A DNA stretch of 64,000 nucleotides from Oscillatoriaceae cyanobacterium Prado104 (GTDB lineage Bacteria; Cyanobacteriota; Cyanobacteriia; Cyanobacteriales; Microcoleaceae): contig JALOON010000034.1 of the NCBI GenBank assembly GCA_025454405.1, positions 31,571 through 95,570 on the forward strand, given 5' to 3'. Both the position numbers and the translations under genes were made by a program. Shown one piece after another: positions 18,095 through 27,508 of this stretch. How positions within the stretch are numbered: position 1 is the stretch's first letter; each line of letters starts with the position of its first letter. The notes under the pieces were generated by a model, which saw only the letters and a program-made list of their open reading frames with translations, had not been told where the DNA came from and did no database searches.

Positions 18095-18262
18095 AGCCCA
18101 ATAATGAGGTTAAAAATATCGTGCAGGCGCAAAAAACCATCTTGGGATTTGCCTTACGACTCTAAATGCACGTCGAGACGGAGTAAAACTACTTCGGTAG
18201 TATCTGTCAATGAAGCGTGAAGAATCCCCGCGCGTTCACGCCGGGGAGTATTTCAAACTTCT
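18095..18262 (+). ncRNA. Orphan omegaRNA / IS605-type right-end relic
   Basis: A stretch with a perfect UUCG hairpin (ACTAC-TTCG-GTAGT, 18188-18201) followed by TGAAGCGTGAAGAATCCCCG and a GC-rich terminal stem (CCCCGCGCG / CGCCGGGG, 18226-18247). From memory this order matches the 3' non-coding end of cyanobacterial IS200/IS605 tnpB elements, where the omegaRNA scaffold and element right end coincide. No tnpB frame is left upstream. The flanking 17914-18094 has no gene. Confidence 0.5.
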
Positions 18263-18309
18263 CGCTAATCACTTGATAAGCTGCCATTACCTTGTCAAAT
18301 TCAGACTGT

Positions 18310-18450
18310 TCAATGGTTAAGAGAATTCTCCGCGTGAGTCTTCTGTACCTTTTCTGCGAGAGAATGCAAAAATACCAGAGCTTCTGCTAACAATTCATCA
18401 GGTAATTCTCTTGCTATAGCAACGATTTCTTGACGCATTTCTTGAGTCAT
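18310..18450 (-). pseudogene. Antitoxin-like small gene, frameshifted and cut by IS end
   Basis: Reads MTQEMRQEIVAIARELPDEL followed by LAEALVFLHSLAEKVQ and then stops after 46 aa (stop at 18310-18312). The +1 frame continues with RRILLTIEQSEFDKVMAAYQ and ends at the IS605-like right end near 18262. A single frameshift around 18330 therefore seems to have broken a protein of about 70-75 aa, and the mobile end replaced its tail. The helical start resembles small cyanobacterial antitoxin-like proteins. Confidence 0.55.
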
Positions 18451-18641
18451 AGTTATTCCATGAAATATGTTAAACCATCAAATTTTGAGTCCCTGTGAAA
18501 TAATTTGACGATTGGGGGTTAGTTTGAGAGCGCTAAAGATAAAATAAGGAATGAAAATTTAATAATTTCAGCATCTTCACGCCCGCCGGTACAGGCATTG
18601 CTTAAGTTATTAAATTGCCATTCCTCAGCTATAAAATAGAT

Positions 18642-18836
18642 CTAATAAAGTACATCAAGGATGCCTTTGAGAACTCCATCCATGACTTTTTCAATCAGAC
18701 TCAATTCATTTTCATCAATCGCCTCGTTGGAAAGCACTGCTTGAAGTTGGTGTCTGTCCGATCGGCTGAGTTCGCCAGATTGAAAAATGCGGCTGACGAT
18801 TTGTTCGGTAGGAAATGGTAAAGTTTGAGCTTGCAT
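18642..18836 (-). CDS. Small conserved cyanobacterial-type protein
   Basis: 64 aa: LPFPTEQIVSRIFQSGELSR followed by SDRHQLQAVLS and a C-terminal LIEKVMDGVLKGILDVLY. The pattern (helix, short turn with S.R.dr..L, then acidic helix ending in a hydrophobic tail) is that of a multi-copy small protein family common in cyanobacteria; function unknown. The region 18451-18641 before it has no gene. Confidence 0.65.
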   Translation of the reverse strand: MQAQTLPFPTEQIVSRIFQSGELSRSDRHQLQAVLSNEAIDENELSLIEKVMDGVLKGILDVLY

Positions 18837-19541
18837 GGTAGGTCTCTAAAAAAATAAATATTTTGTTTTTAACTTTGTTAGAGGCACTGGCTGTTGAATG
18901 AGTTTTTGTGAATTCTGTGAATTAATTTTTGCCGATCCCTCAAAAAGTCCCCATACTTTACCATCTGGCGGGACATTTTGTCAAGGGACTGAGCGCGCTT
19001 GCAGGCAAGCTTTGCATTGGTTTGAGTGTTTTTCGGCAACGGGTGCTTTGAAGGGCGATCGATTCGTGCCAAAACCGGATGAAAAATTCCTCGTTTCTTG
19101 AAGGGTAAGGGGGAGAGGGAAATAGGTGGGGAGGAAGAAAATGGTTTGCGCTATCCTCAAAGGGCTGACTGACCTGGATTTAGCAGCGGCAGATCGGTTT
19201 CGAGGGTTAAACCCCGCGTTTCCTAAGGCTCGATCGAGCTTTGGCATTCGATCGACCGTTCGCCGGAACATTGCAGCTTAAAATAAATCAAAAATACCAG
19301 ATATTAGAAGAAGGAAGAAGGAAGAAGGAAGAAGGAAGAAGTAGGTGGCGTGGTGGTGGCTGGGAAGGACTAAACCTCAAACCTAACACCTCAAACCTAA
19401 TACCTAATACCTAACACCTAACACCAAAAATCCAGATCGAGAAGAAGGAATAAGGTCAATCGGGGCGCGATCGTTAAACTGACTGATGACTGCTGACTGC
19501 TCGCTGCTAGCTGCTAACAACTAACTACTGACCGATGGCTA
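18837..19541. repeat. Gene-poor spacer with simple tandem repeats
   Basis: About 700 bases without a credible gene. It holds GAAGAAG repeats (19308-19342), an ACCTAATACCTAACACC array (19375-19425) and CTGACTGCT/GCTAGCTGCTAAC-type repeats (19480-19530) directly before the haemagglutinin-CHAT gene. These low-complexity runs may be replication-slippage tracts. Confidence 0.6.
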
Positions 19542-22500
19542 ATGACTAACTTTCGCTGTTCCCTCCCGTTGGCTTGTGCTTTAATGCTGCTACCGCTAGC
19601 AGCCCGATCGCAGCCGATCGTTCCCGCTAGCGACGGCACCAATACTGCTGTCAATGCCGAGCAAAATCGCTTCAACATTACTGGCGGACAGTTGTCTGGT
19701 GACGGCACAAATCTGTTTCACAGTTTCAGTCAATTTAATCTTAACGAAGGTCAAACTGCCAATTTCTTAACTAATACCAGCATTCAAAATATTTTAACCC
19801 GAATTTCTGGCGGCGATGTTTCTGTCATCAACGGACTCATTTCTGTTAGCGGCGGTAACTCGAATTTATTTTTAATGAATCCGGCGGGAATCGTCTTCGG
19901 TCAAAATGCTAGATTGAACATTCCCGGTGCTTTTTTCGCGACAACTGCTACGGGTATCGGTTTCGGCGATCGCGCGTTTAATGCTACCGGAATTAACGAT
20001 TACCAAACTTTGCTCGGCAATCCCAATCGCTTTGAGTTTAACTATTCACAAACAGGTGCAATTGTCAATGCAGGTAACTTAGAAGTTGGCAGCGGTCAAA
20101 ATTTAACTTTACTGGGCGGTACAGTCATCAATACCGGGCAATTATCCGCACCGTCAGGTCAAATTACAGTGGCTGCAGTTCCCGGTCAAAATACAGTCCG
20201 CATCAGTCAAACTGGCAACTTATTGAGTTTAGAAATTGCACCAATTGTCGGAGCAGAAAACAGCTCGATCGCGCCCGTAGATTTACCTCAGTTGCTGACA
20301 GGACCGGGAGTAGCTGCAGCCACGGGTTTAACGGCCAACGCGCAAGGTCAAGTGGTACTCACCAACGGGCAAACAGTGATAGCAGCACCGGGAAGCGCGA
20401 TCGCGGGCGGTACGATCGCGGCCAGCGCGCTCGATCGCGGTAACGGCGGTACAGTGTCGGTATCTGGAGCGAATACTAGCTTTTTCGGCAGCATTGCAGC
20501 CCGCGGCGGTACGGCGGGCGGTGACGGCGGCAGCGTCGAGATTGCGGGCAAAAATTCTTTAACCTTCGCGGGCGCAGTCGATACGCGGGCGGAGAATGGC
20601 GCGATCGGCACTTTGCAACTGGCAGCACCAAATACTGCGATCGGCACCGCACAACTCCAAGCAGCACAACAGAGCGATCGACCGTTTACATTTATCTCGG
20701 AAGCGCAGTTGGAACAGATGGCAGCCGGCAGCAACGTCGTTGTCGATAGCGCCAGCGATATCACCGTCCAAGACTTGCCCGACAACACCCTTTCCCTGCA
20801 AGCAAGAACCGGAGATACCGTTACCTTTCGATCGGGCGGAGTGTTCTTTGTCAACGATCCCAACGACTTAATCGAAACTAGAGGCGGCAGTATCAACATC
20901 AACGCTAGCAGCATCTCCCTCGGCAGGATAAATGCCGGCGGCGGCAATATCGCCCTCACCGCTAACGGCATCGACTTGCGGGGCGGCAGCAGTTCCGTTA
21001 CCAGTACGGGCGGGACAATTAGCTTGCAGCCTCCCGACAGCAGGCAAATTCGGATCGGCGGGGGTGGCGATAATTTAGGAATTTTGGACTTGACGGCTGC
21101 CGATCTCAGCGCTCTGGCCCCCAGTTTTCGATCGATCGCGATCGGGCGCGCCGACAGCAGCAACCCGATCGCAGTTGTTGCACCAACCACCTTCACCAGC
21201 CCGCTGACGCTGCGGGGAAGTTCGATCGCGGTGGAGAATCCTCTCAGGGCAACCGATAGCGCTGGCATCGCTTTCAATGCGCCGACAACCGCAATCGGCG
21301 CTAACATCGCTACTTCCGGCGGCGATCTCGCTTTTACCGGCAGCGTCTCCCTGACTGCGGACGCGGTTTTGAGCACTCAAGCTAGGGGCAACATTCTGTT
21401 CCAGTCGGTGGACGGATCTCGCGCCCTGAGGCTGGATGCCCAGCGAGTGCTGTTCGGCGGGACGATCGGTCAAACATCTCCCCTGGCAAGTTTGACTGTC
21501 AACGGGCGCAGTACGGAAATATCGGGGGTGATTTCAACTACTGGCAACATCGCTTTCAACAGTGCCGTCACCCTCGATCGCAGCAGCACGATTACTTCCA
21601 GCGCCGGCAGCATCATTTTTGCCAATTCCCTCGACAGCTTGGTGGGAACTACCAATAATTTGACGCTGCAAGCTAGGGACAGCATTACGCTTGGCGGGCC
21701 TGTCGGTCAAACTCACAGGCTGGGCCAGTTGGCGGCGGACAGCGCTACCTTGACGGCTGCGGGGGCAGTAACAGCCGATCGCCTGACCGCGAAAGCCCGA
21801 GATAATGCAATTTTACGGGGCAATACTGCGGTGAGTTCGGGGGCCCGCATCGAGGCGGGAAACCTGCTGTTAGAAGGGAATTTAACCGCAACTGGCGGCA
21901 ATTTGGAGTTGCAGGGAACTCGTGAGGTGCGGGCTGGCAGCATTACCTCGCAGGGAGGGAGGGTTCAAGTGCAGGGCGATGCGGTAGCGACAGGCGCGAT
22001 CGATACTTCACAAGCTGCGAGTTTGGGGGGCGAAATTACGATTGTGAGCGGTTCGGGAGGATTAACGGCAGGTAGTTTGAACGCTTCGGGAGCGATCGGG
22101 GGGAATATCGCTCTTACTTCCAGTGCGGGCATTACTGCGAGCAATCTCAACTCTAACGCTACTGTGGGTAACGGCGGCAGCGTGTTTTTCAGCGCGATCG
22201 GAAACGTTCAATCGGGTTTTATCAACGCTCAAGGCGGCAGCAGGGGTACGGGCGGCAATGTCAGCATTTCCACAACCGATCTGTTCCGCTCGAACGCCGT
22301 CTTTACAGATTTATCGGGCAATCTTTCCAGCATTTCTACCGTCGGAAATTTGGGGGCCGGAGCAATTTCAATTAGGCATGCTGGCGGGAGCGATCGGCCT
22401 TTTGTTATTGGCGGGGCGATCGAAAATGGCACGCAGGGAACAATTAATGCCGGTGGGGGAAATGCAATTTTTCCTGCGATTGCTTTTGGCGAAACTTACA

Positions 22501-24164
22501 CTCAAGGCAGTTTTCCCAATCAGATTTCACTAATTACCCCAAGCGCGCCACAGTCTCCCGCACCGCCACCGCCGCTAACTCCCGAACCAACTCCCGCACC
22601 AACTCCCGCTCCTGTTACGCGATCGATAAATCCTGCGGCAGCACTGTCAATTGCTACAGATTTACAAGTAGATGTGCGTCCGAATGAGGGCAGAAATTCT
22701 CAATTTAGAAGCGATCTGCAGCCTCCTACAAGCAGGTTTGATTCGAGTTCGGCGGCTGTTTTGGCCTTCGAGCAAACCTTCACTCGCGAATACGAAAAAT
22801 ATCTGGAGTTACCTCCGAGAAGGGCGATTACTAATATGTCGGTTATTTACGAAGCCCTGCGCCGAAATGAAGCATTTACTGGGGTGAAAACAGGAATTAT
22901 TTATATGAATTGGGTCAGCCGCAGCGATGCAGCAACAGGCAAAACTCGCCCTGAAGTGCTGGTAGCCAGTCGGGGAAATAACTTGACTCTGCCAGCCCCT
23001 TTTGCCTACGGAGAAAAAGGAGAGAGGAAACAGGAAAACAATTCTCCCCGGTTGGCAGGCGAGGTTTTTTTGCAGCAGTCAAAGGAAGTTGCCGACGTTC
23101 CTAAAGGAGAGGGTTTAGAGTTAATTTTTGTGAGCGCTAATGCCGAACCGAAGCGCGTTTTAGTGCCGGCAGCTACGCGGTGGCAAGTCCTGCAATTAGC
23201 TGACGCGCTGCAAAGCGAAATTACTAACCCGAGAAGGCGCAGCAGTATCAGTTATTTGGATGCGGCGCAAAAACTTTATCGGTGGTCGATCGAGCCGATC
23301 GCAGCAGAATTGGCAGCTTCAAAAACCGAAAATTTGATTGTAATTCCGGCGGCGGGTTTGCGGAGCGTGCCTTTTGCTGCCCTGCACGACGGCAAACAAT
23401 TTTCGATCGAAAAATTCAGCATAAGCGTGATTCCAAGTCTGAGTTTGACTGATATTCGCTACGACAATATTTCTGACGATGAAGTTTTGGCGATGGGAAT
23501 ATCCGTGTTTGAAGATAAGCCTCCACTGCCTGCCGTACCGGTGGAGTTGCAAACCATTGCACCGCCCGATCGCGGCAAAACTTTTTTGAATCAAGAGTTT
23601 ACTTTAGCAAATTTGCAAACTCAGCGATCGAGGCAACCTTTTGGCGTAATTCATTTAGCAACTCACAGCGAATTTCAGCCGGGGGAACCGAGCAATTCTT
23701 ACATTCAGTTGTGGGATACTAAGTTGCGAATTGATGAAATGCAGCGGTTGCGGTGGAACGAACCGCCGGTGAATCTATTAGTTTTGAGCGCGTGCAGTAC
23801 CGCTTTGGGCGACGAACAAGCAGAGTTGGGATTTGCGGGTTTAGCGGTGGCTTCCGGTGCCAAATCAGCTTTGGCTAGTTTGTGGGAAGTCAGCGATGAG
23901 GGGACTTTGGGGCTGATGACCGAGTTTTACCGGCAGTTGCGAATTCCTCAGCGCAACGGTAAGGTGACGATTAAAGCGGAGGCTTTGCGGCAGGCGCAAT
24001 TGCAGATGCTGCGCGGGCGGGTGCGGATTCAAGATGGAATGCTGCGAGTCGAAGGGCTTAACGAGACTGTGCCTTTGCCCGAGGAACTTGCGATTCGGGG
24101 CGATCGAATTCTTTCCCATCCTTATTATTGGGCGGCTTTTACGACGATCGGCAATCCTTGGTAG
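19542..24164 (+). CDS. Haemagglutination-domain surface protein with C-terminal CHAT protease
   Basis: 1,540 aa. A signal-like N-terminus (LPLACALMLLPLAARSQ) leads into a two-partner-secretion haemagglutination domain (NRFNITGGQLSGDGTNLFHS, FLMNPAGIVFGQNARLNIPG). A long Gly/Ala/Ser-rich right-handed beta-helix runs to about residue 1000, followed by a Pro-rich linker. The last 400 residues form a CHAT caspase-like domain: IHLATHSEF gives His1375, LSACSTALG gives Cys1418, and AVASGAKSALASLWEVSD is also typical. It should be exported by a TpsB/FhaC-type pore, not found in this window. The architecture suggests a surface adhesin carrying a clan CD protease; the substrate is unknown. Confidence 0.9.
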   Translation: MTNFRCSLPLACALMLLPLAARSQPIVPASDGTNTAVNAEQNRFNITGGQLSGDGTNLFHSFSQFNLNEGQTANFLTNTSIQNILTRISGGDVSVINGLISVSGGNSNLFLMNPAGIVFGQNARLNIPGAFFATTATGIGFGDRAFNATGINDYQTLLGNPNRFEFNYSQTGAIVNAGNLEVGSGQNLTLLGGTVINTGQLSAPSGQITVAAVPGQNTVRISQTGNLLSLEIAPIVGAENSSIAPVDLPQLLTGPGVAAATGLTANAQGQVVLTNGQTVIAAPGSAIAGGTIAASALDRGNGGTVSVSGANTSFFGSIAARGGTAGGDGGSVEIAGKNSLTFAGAVDTRAENGAIGTLQLAAPNTAIGTAQLQAAQQSDRPFTFISEAQLEQMAAGSNVVVDSASDITVQDLPDNTLSLQARTGDTVTFRSGGVFFVNDPNDLIETRGGSININASSISLGRINAGGGNIALTANGIDLRGGSSSVTSTGGTISLQPPDSRQIRIGGGGDNLGILDLTAADLSALAPSFRSIAIGRADSSNPIAVVAPTTFTSPLTLRGSSIAVENPLRATDSAGIAFNAPTTAIGANIATSGGDLAFTGSVSLTADAVLSTQARGNILFQSVDGSRALRLDAQRVLFGGTIGQTSPLASLTVNGRSTEISGVISTTGNIAFNSAVTLDRSSTITSSAGSIIFANSLDSLVGTTNNLTLQARDSITLGGPVGQTHRLGQLAADSATLTAAGAVTADRLTAKARDNAILRGNTAVSSGARIEAGNLLLEGNLTATGGNLELQGTREVRAGSITSQGGRVQVQGDAVATGAIDTSQAASLGGEITIVSGSGGLTAGSLNASGAIGGNIALTSSAGITASNLNSNATVGNGGSVFFSAIGNVQSGFINAQGGSRGTGGNVSISTTDLFRSNAVFTDLSGNLSSISTVGNLGAGAISIRHAGGSDRPFVIGGAIENGTQGTINAGGGNAIFPAIAFGETYTQGSFPNQISLITPSAPQSPAPPPPLTPEPTPAPTPAPVTRSINPAAALSIATDLQVDVRPNEGRNSQFRSDLQPPTSRFDSSSAAVLAFEQTFTREYEKYLELPPRRAITNMSVIYEALRRNEAFTGVKTGIIYMNWVSRSDAATGKTRPEVLVASRGNNLTLPAPFAYGEKGERKQENNSPRLAGEVFLQQSKEVADVPKGEGLELIFVSANAEPKRVLVPAATRWQVLQLADALQSEITNPRRRSSISYLDAAQKLYRWSIEPIAAELAASKTENLIVIPAAGLRSVPFAALHDGKQFSIEKFSISVIPSLSLTDIRYDNISDDEVLAMGISVFEDKPPLPAVPVELQTIAPPDRGKTFLNQEFTLANLQTQRSRQPFGVIHLATHSEFQPGEPSNSYIQLWDTKLRIDEMQRLRWNEPPVNLLVLSACSTALGDEQAELGFAGLAVASGAKSALASLWEVSDEGTLGLMTEFYRQLRIPQRNGKVTIKAEALRQAQLQMLRGRVRIQDGMLRVEGLNETVPLPEELAIRGDRILSHPYYWAAFTTIGNPW

Positions 24165-24539
24165 TTGATAGTTGGTAAGGAGTTTTGAATTTTGAGTTGT
24201 GAGTTTTGAGTTAAAGACAGTTCTGAAGTTCAAAACTCAAAACTTAAAACTCAGAACTTCCCGACTCGCGATCGTAGACAGTTGACAGTTGACAGTGAGA
24301 TTCGATCGAAAATCCAATATAGAAAAAGTTAAAGAACAGTTAAAAAGTAGAATCCGCCTGTCAGTAAAAATTAGATCGCACCTTTTAAAGCGAAGACTGA
24401 CGCGCCATACAATATGATTTTTATGAAGTCAAAATTATGAAATTTATGAATTGACTTTAAGTTGAGCCAGTCCTACAATAACAGTTAAGTGGTGTGAGGT
24501 AAGCCGCCTGCATAAAAAACTATTATTGCGTTCCTAGCT
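24165..24539. repeat. Spacer with TTTTGAGTT/AACTCAAAA inverted repeats
   Basis: GAGTTTTGAATTTTGAGTTG (about 24179) pairs with CAAAACTCAAAACTTAAAAC (about 24232-24252), a long AT-rich hairpin just after the CHAT gene that may act as a terminator. GTTGACAGTTGACAGT heptads follow (about 24277). The remainder has no gene. Confidence 0.6.
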
Positions 24540-25163
24540 ATGGAAAATCGGCTGAACGAAACCCAACTCCAGCAAATAGTAGCTGAAGTAGAACGCCTTT
24601 CTCAGATCCGGCAATCTCAACCTGATGCTGAAGCAATCAAAGAAATCTTGCGGGAATTAAACTTGCCTCCAGAGTTGCTAGATGACGCTTTAATCCAGTT
24701 GCAGCGCCGGAAAGCCTTAGCGCGGCAGCAGCGATTTCGCTGGATTGTGGGAGTAGTGGCGGTGGTGGTTGGGGCGATCCCGATCGCACTTACCGGATTT
24801 TACATATACCAAAACGAACAAGCGATCGAGCGCGTTTTTAGCCAACAAAATCGCATAACTTTAGTGCAGGATAACGGTGACAATTTAACAGTTATTTCCC
24901 GGCAAAACAATCCAGAAATATTTTACCGCGTCACCTTAAAAGATGCGCCGATCGGGAAAAAACTCTCACTATCTTGCGATTGGATCGACCCCAAAGGTCA
25001 AGTTGTCAAACAAAACCGCTATCAAACTCGCGAAATCAACACAACTATCTGGAATACTTACTGCCGCCAACGAATCGGCAACGTTGCTGCTGCGGGAAAT
25101 TGGCAAGTAAAAATGTTCCTGAAAAATCGCACGATCGGGACTGCATCATTTGAAGTTCAATAA
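24540..25163 (+). CDS. Single-pass membrane protein, unknown
   Basis: 207 aa. Helical N-terminus (about 1-60, LREL / LPPELLDDALIQLQRRKAL), one transmembrane helix (WIVGVVAVVVGAIPIALTGF, about 67-90), then an extracytoplasmic beta-rich domain of about 115 residues (RVTLKDAPIGKKLSLSCDW ... AAGNWQVKMFLKNRTIGTAS) resembling an Ig-like or DUF3859-like sandwich with two cysteines. The topology suggests a small envelope sensor or anchor. No family is assigned with confidence. Confidence 0.65.
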   Translation: MENRLNETQLQQIVAEVERLSQIRQSQPDAEAIKEILRELNLPPELLDDALIQLQRRKALARQQRFRWIVGVVAVVVGAIPIALTGFYIYQNEQAIERVFSQQNRITLVQDNGDNLTVISRQNNPEIFYRVTLKDAPIGKKLSLSCDWIDPKGQVVKQNRYQTREINTTIWNTYCRQRIGNVAAAGNWQVKMFLKNRTIGTASFEVQ

Positions 25164-25202
25164 TCCAAGATAATCGCGATCGTATTTGTGCATTAGATCT
25201 CG

Positions 25203-25470
25203 ATCCCCCCTAGCCCCCCTTAAGAAGGGGGGGACCGGAAGCAGTCAAAGTCCCCCCTTTTTAAGGCGGGACTGGAAGCAGTCAAAGTCCCCCTTTTTAA
25301 GGCGGGACTGGAAGCAGTCAAAGTCCCCCTTTTTAAGGCGGGGACTGGAAGCAGTCAAAATCATTCTTTCTCAGAGAGGAGACCGGAAGCAGTCAAAATC
25401 ACTTTTTCTCAGAGAAGGAAACTAGAAACAATCAAAGTCCCCCTTTTTAAGGGGGATTTAGGGGGATCTA
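25203..25470. repeat. CCCCCTTTTTAAGG / GGAAGCAGTCAAA tandem repeat cluster
   Basis: About six units of roughly 33-38 bp (AGTCCCCCTTTTTAAGG then CGGGACTGGAAGCAGTCAA), with two diverged units (TCTCAGAGA). It is the same family as at 133 and 1302. An open frame through it encodes only the repetitive PFLRRDWKQSK unit and is not a gene. CTCTGCGTTCTCTGCGGT follows at about 25552-25574. Confidence 0.8.
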
Positions 25471-25609
25471 AACTCAGGTAAAAGCGACATTTATTTAAGG
25501 GCATTGAGGGTAATCTCAACTCATTTAATAGATTCTCTGCTACCTCTCTCTCTGCGTTCTCTGCGTTCTCTGCGGTAAAAAAAACAATTTATTTCCCAGC
25601 ATCTTGCCT

Positions 25610-27424
25610 ATGAAACTCGCCAACAAATCGCGCCTAGTTTTAGGATACTGGGGCTGCGATTCCCGCCAAAAACTAGAAGCAATGCTAGCCAAAAGTATTG
25701 CCGATTCTTGCAGCGAAACCCCACTGCAAAAAATCGCAGATTCCATCGCAGTTGGCGAAACATATCCGATTTGGAATGTTGTCAGTACCGAATTAGATCG
25801 CCCGCCCGATCGAGCAAAACATCATACTTTTCAAATCGCCGCCCTCTCAGCATCAGGACTGTTTGTATATCCATCAAATAACGGTGAAATGCTACCCGAC
25901 GCCTGGGCAAACATTCGCGAAAACTGCCTGATTTTGGGACGCGAACCCTTCGGGCGAGTAACGCTTTACTGGACGCAAATCGGACAGACTATTTGGTTTG
26001 CATCGAGATTGCAACTGCTGTTAAATATTCGGGAATCGCCAGAAGCAAGCATTCCCGCTTTGTACGGTTATAGCTGTTTTTCCTACGTACCAACTCCCTT
26101 AACTCCCGTAGAAAATGTGTTTGCAGTTCCCGCAGGAACAGAATTGACTTGGAGGTGCGATCGAGATGCTGTAATTATTTTTGAACCTAAATCGCAACGC
26201 TTGTTAGAATGGCAAGAAAGTTCGGAACAAATACATGATGAAACAGAGGCGATCGACCATTTACAAAACTTACTTAAAGATGCTATTTACCGCCAAATTA
26301 CCGATATCAACAGCGACGAAACAGTCGGAGTATTTCTCTCGGGCGGTTTAGATTCCTCAGTTGTCGCAGCTTTATTAATCAAAGCCGGAGTCAAAGTGCG
26401 CGCTTACACTCTCGACTTCGGCGAATCTGGAATTCCCGAATATCCTTGGGCAGAAAAAGTAGCCAGCGCCCTGCAAATTCCTTTAGTAAAAGTAGATGCC
26501 AAACCGCAGCGAATCAAACAAGTTGTGAATGCTGCCGTGCAAGCCTTAGATTTGCCTTTCGGCGACGGAGTTACTGTGCCTCTTTACCTGTTAAATCAAG
26601 TTGCGAGTCAAGAAAGTGCGATCGTTTTCAACGGCGAAGGTGGCGATCAGTTATTTGCTGGCTGGACGAACAAACCCCTAATTGCAGCCGCTGTTTATCA
26701 AGCAGCAAATCCAGACAGCAATGATAATTTTGCCCTGCAATACTTGCGAACCTTTCACCGCCTCTGGGGATGCGAAACAAAAGTTTTTCAGCCAGATTTT
26801 TACAGTCAAATTCAGAATTTGCACCCTCAAGATTGGCTGTTAGAGGCGCTAAATCCTGCGTTAGGCGCGTCTTTGCTGCACCGCCTCCGGCGCGCGAGTT
26901 TGATGTTGAAAGGCGCGCAAAACATCCATCCCCGCGCTACTAATTTAGCATTAGCTTGCGGTTTGAAAGTCCGATCGCCCTTTTGCGATTTTCCCCTCGC
27001 AAACTGGACTTTTCAACTGTCAGGAGAATTGTGTTTGCGCGGCGCTTGCGAGAAATACATCCTCAAGCGGGCTGTGGAAAATTGGCTGCCTGCGGAAATA
27101 GTTTGGCGGGAAAAACGGGGGATGGGAGTACCTTTAACTTCCTGGTGTTTTAATGAATTTTGGCATCAAATTGGCGATTGGTTGAATCCGGCGGTATTGC
27201 TGTCAGAAAAATGCTGGCAACCCGATTTAGCCGATCGAATTATCTCCGGCAAATTCGCAGCAGGAATTCAAGGGCGGCGCATTGGCGAAATTTTGTGGCT
27301 GTTAATTATGTGGCAAATTTGGCGATCGCAAATTTTAGGCGAGGAAGTCAAACATAAATCTTGGAATCATCCGTTTTGGTTGCCTCGATCGATTTGGAGT
27401 TACCGCCAGAAGTGGCAAGAATAA
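25610..27424 (+). CDS. Asparagine-synthetase-like amide ligase (glutaminase Cys absent)
   Basis: About 604 aa from ATG 25610. The C-terminal synthetase domain has the ATP-pyrophosphatase loop VGVFLSGGLDSSVVA (about 240-255), the acidic NGEGGDQLFAGW motif and the late KVRSPFCD segment. The N-terminal half keeps the Ntn-like fold outline (REPFGRVTLYW) but starts MKLANKS, so the catalytic Cys2 of glutamine-dependent AsnB is absent. The family includes beta-lactam synthetases and lasso-peptide cyclases that lost it likewise. It is 84 bp before the decarboxylase-like gene. Substrate unknown. Confidence 0.8.
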   Translation: MKLANKSRLVLGYWGCDSRQKLEAMLAKSIADSCSETPLQKIADSIAVGETYPIWNVVSTELDRPPDRAKHHTFQIAALSASGLFVYPSNNGEMLPDAWANIRENCLILGREPFGRVTLYWTQIGQTIWFASRLQLLLNIRESPEASIPALYGYSCFSYVPTPLTPVENVFAVPAGTELTWRCDRDAVIIFEPKSQRLLEWQESSEQIHDETEAIDHLQNLLKDAIYRQITDINSDETVGVFLSGGLDSSVVAALLIKAGVKVRAYTLDFGESGIPEYPWAEKVASALQIPLVKVDAKPQRIKQVVNAAVQALDLPFGDGVTVPLYLLNQVASQESAIVFNGEGGDQLFAGWTNKPLIAAAVYQAANPDSNDNFALQYLRTFHRLWGCETKVFQPDFYSQIQNLHPQDWLLEALNPALGASLLHRLRRASLMLKGAQNIHPRATNLALACGLKVRSPFCDFPLANWTFQLSGELCLRGACEKYILKRAVENWLPAEIVWREKRGMGVPLTSWCFNEFWHQIGDWLNPAVLLSEKCWQPDLADRIISGKFAAGIQGRRIGEILWLLIMWQIWRSQILGEEVKHKSWNHPFWLPRSIWSYRQKWQE

Positions 27425-27508
27425 AATCAACACCGCAAAATCTTCCTCTTCTCTTCTCTTCTCTTACTTCGTGTCCTTCGCACCTTCGCGGTTCATTTAA
27501 AACTACTT

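Noticed and set aside
18981..19271. 96-codon minus-strand frame
   Set aside because: Low similarity to any family pattern and no ribosome site; lies in a repeat-rich spacer.
20348..21376. 342-codon minus-strand frame inside the haemagglutinin-CHAT gene
   Set aside because: Shadow of a repetitive coding region with low-complexity composition.
25186..25425. Open frame of 79 codons through the C/G-rich repeats
   Set aside because: It encodes only the repeat unit (PFLRRDWKQSK) several times and has no ribosome site; it is repeat-derived.
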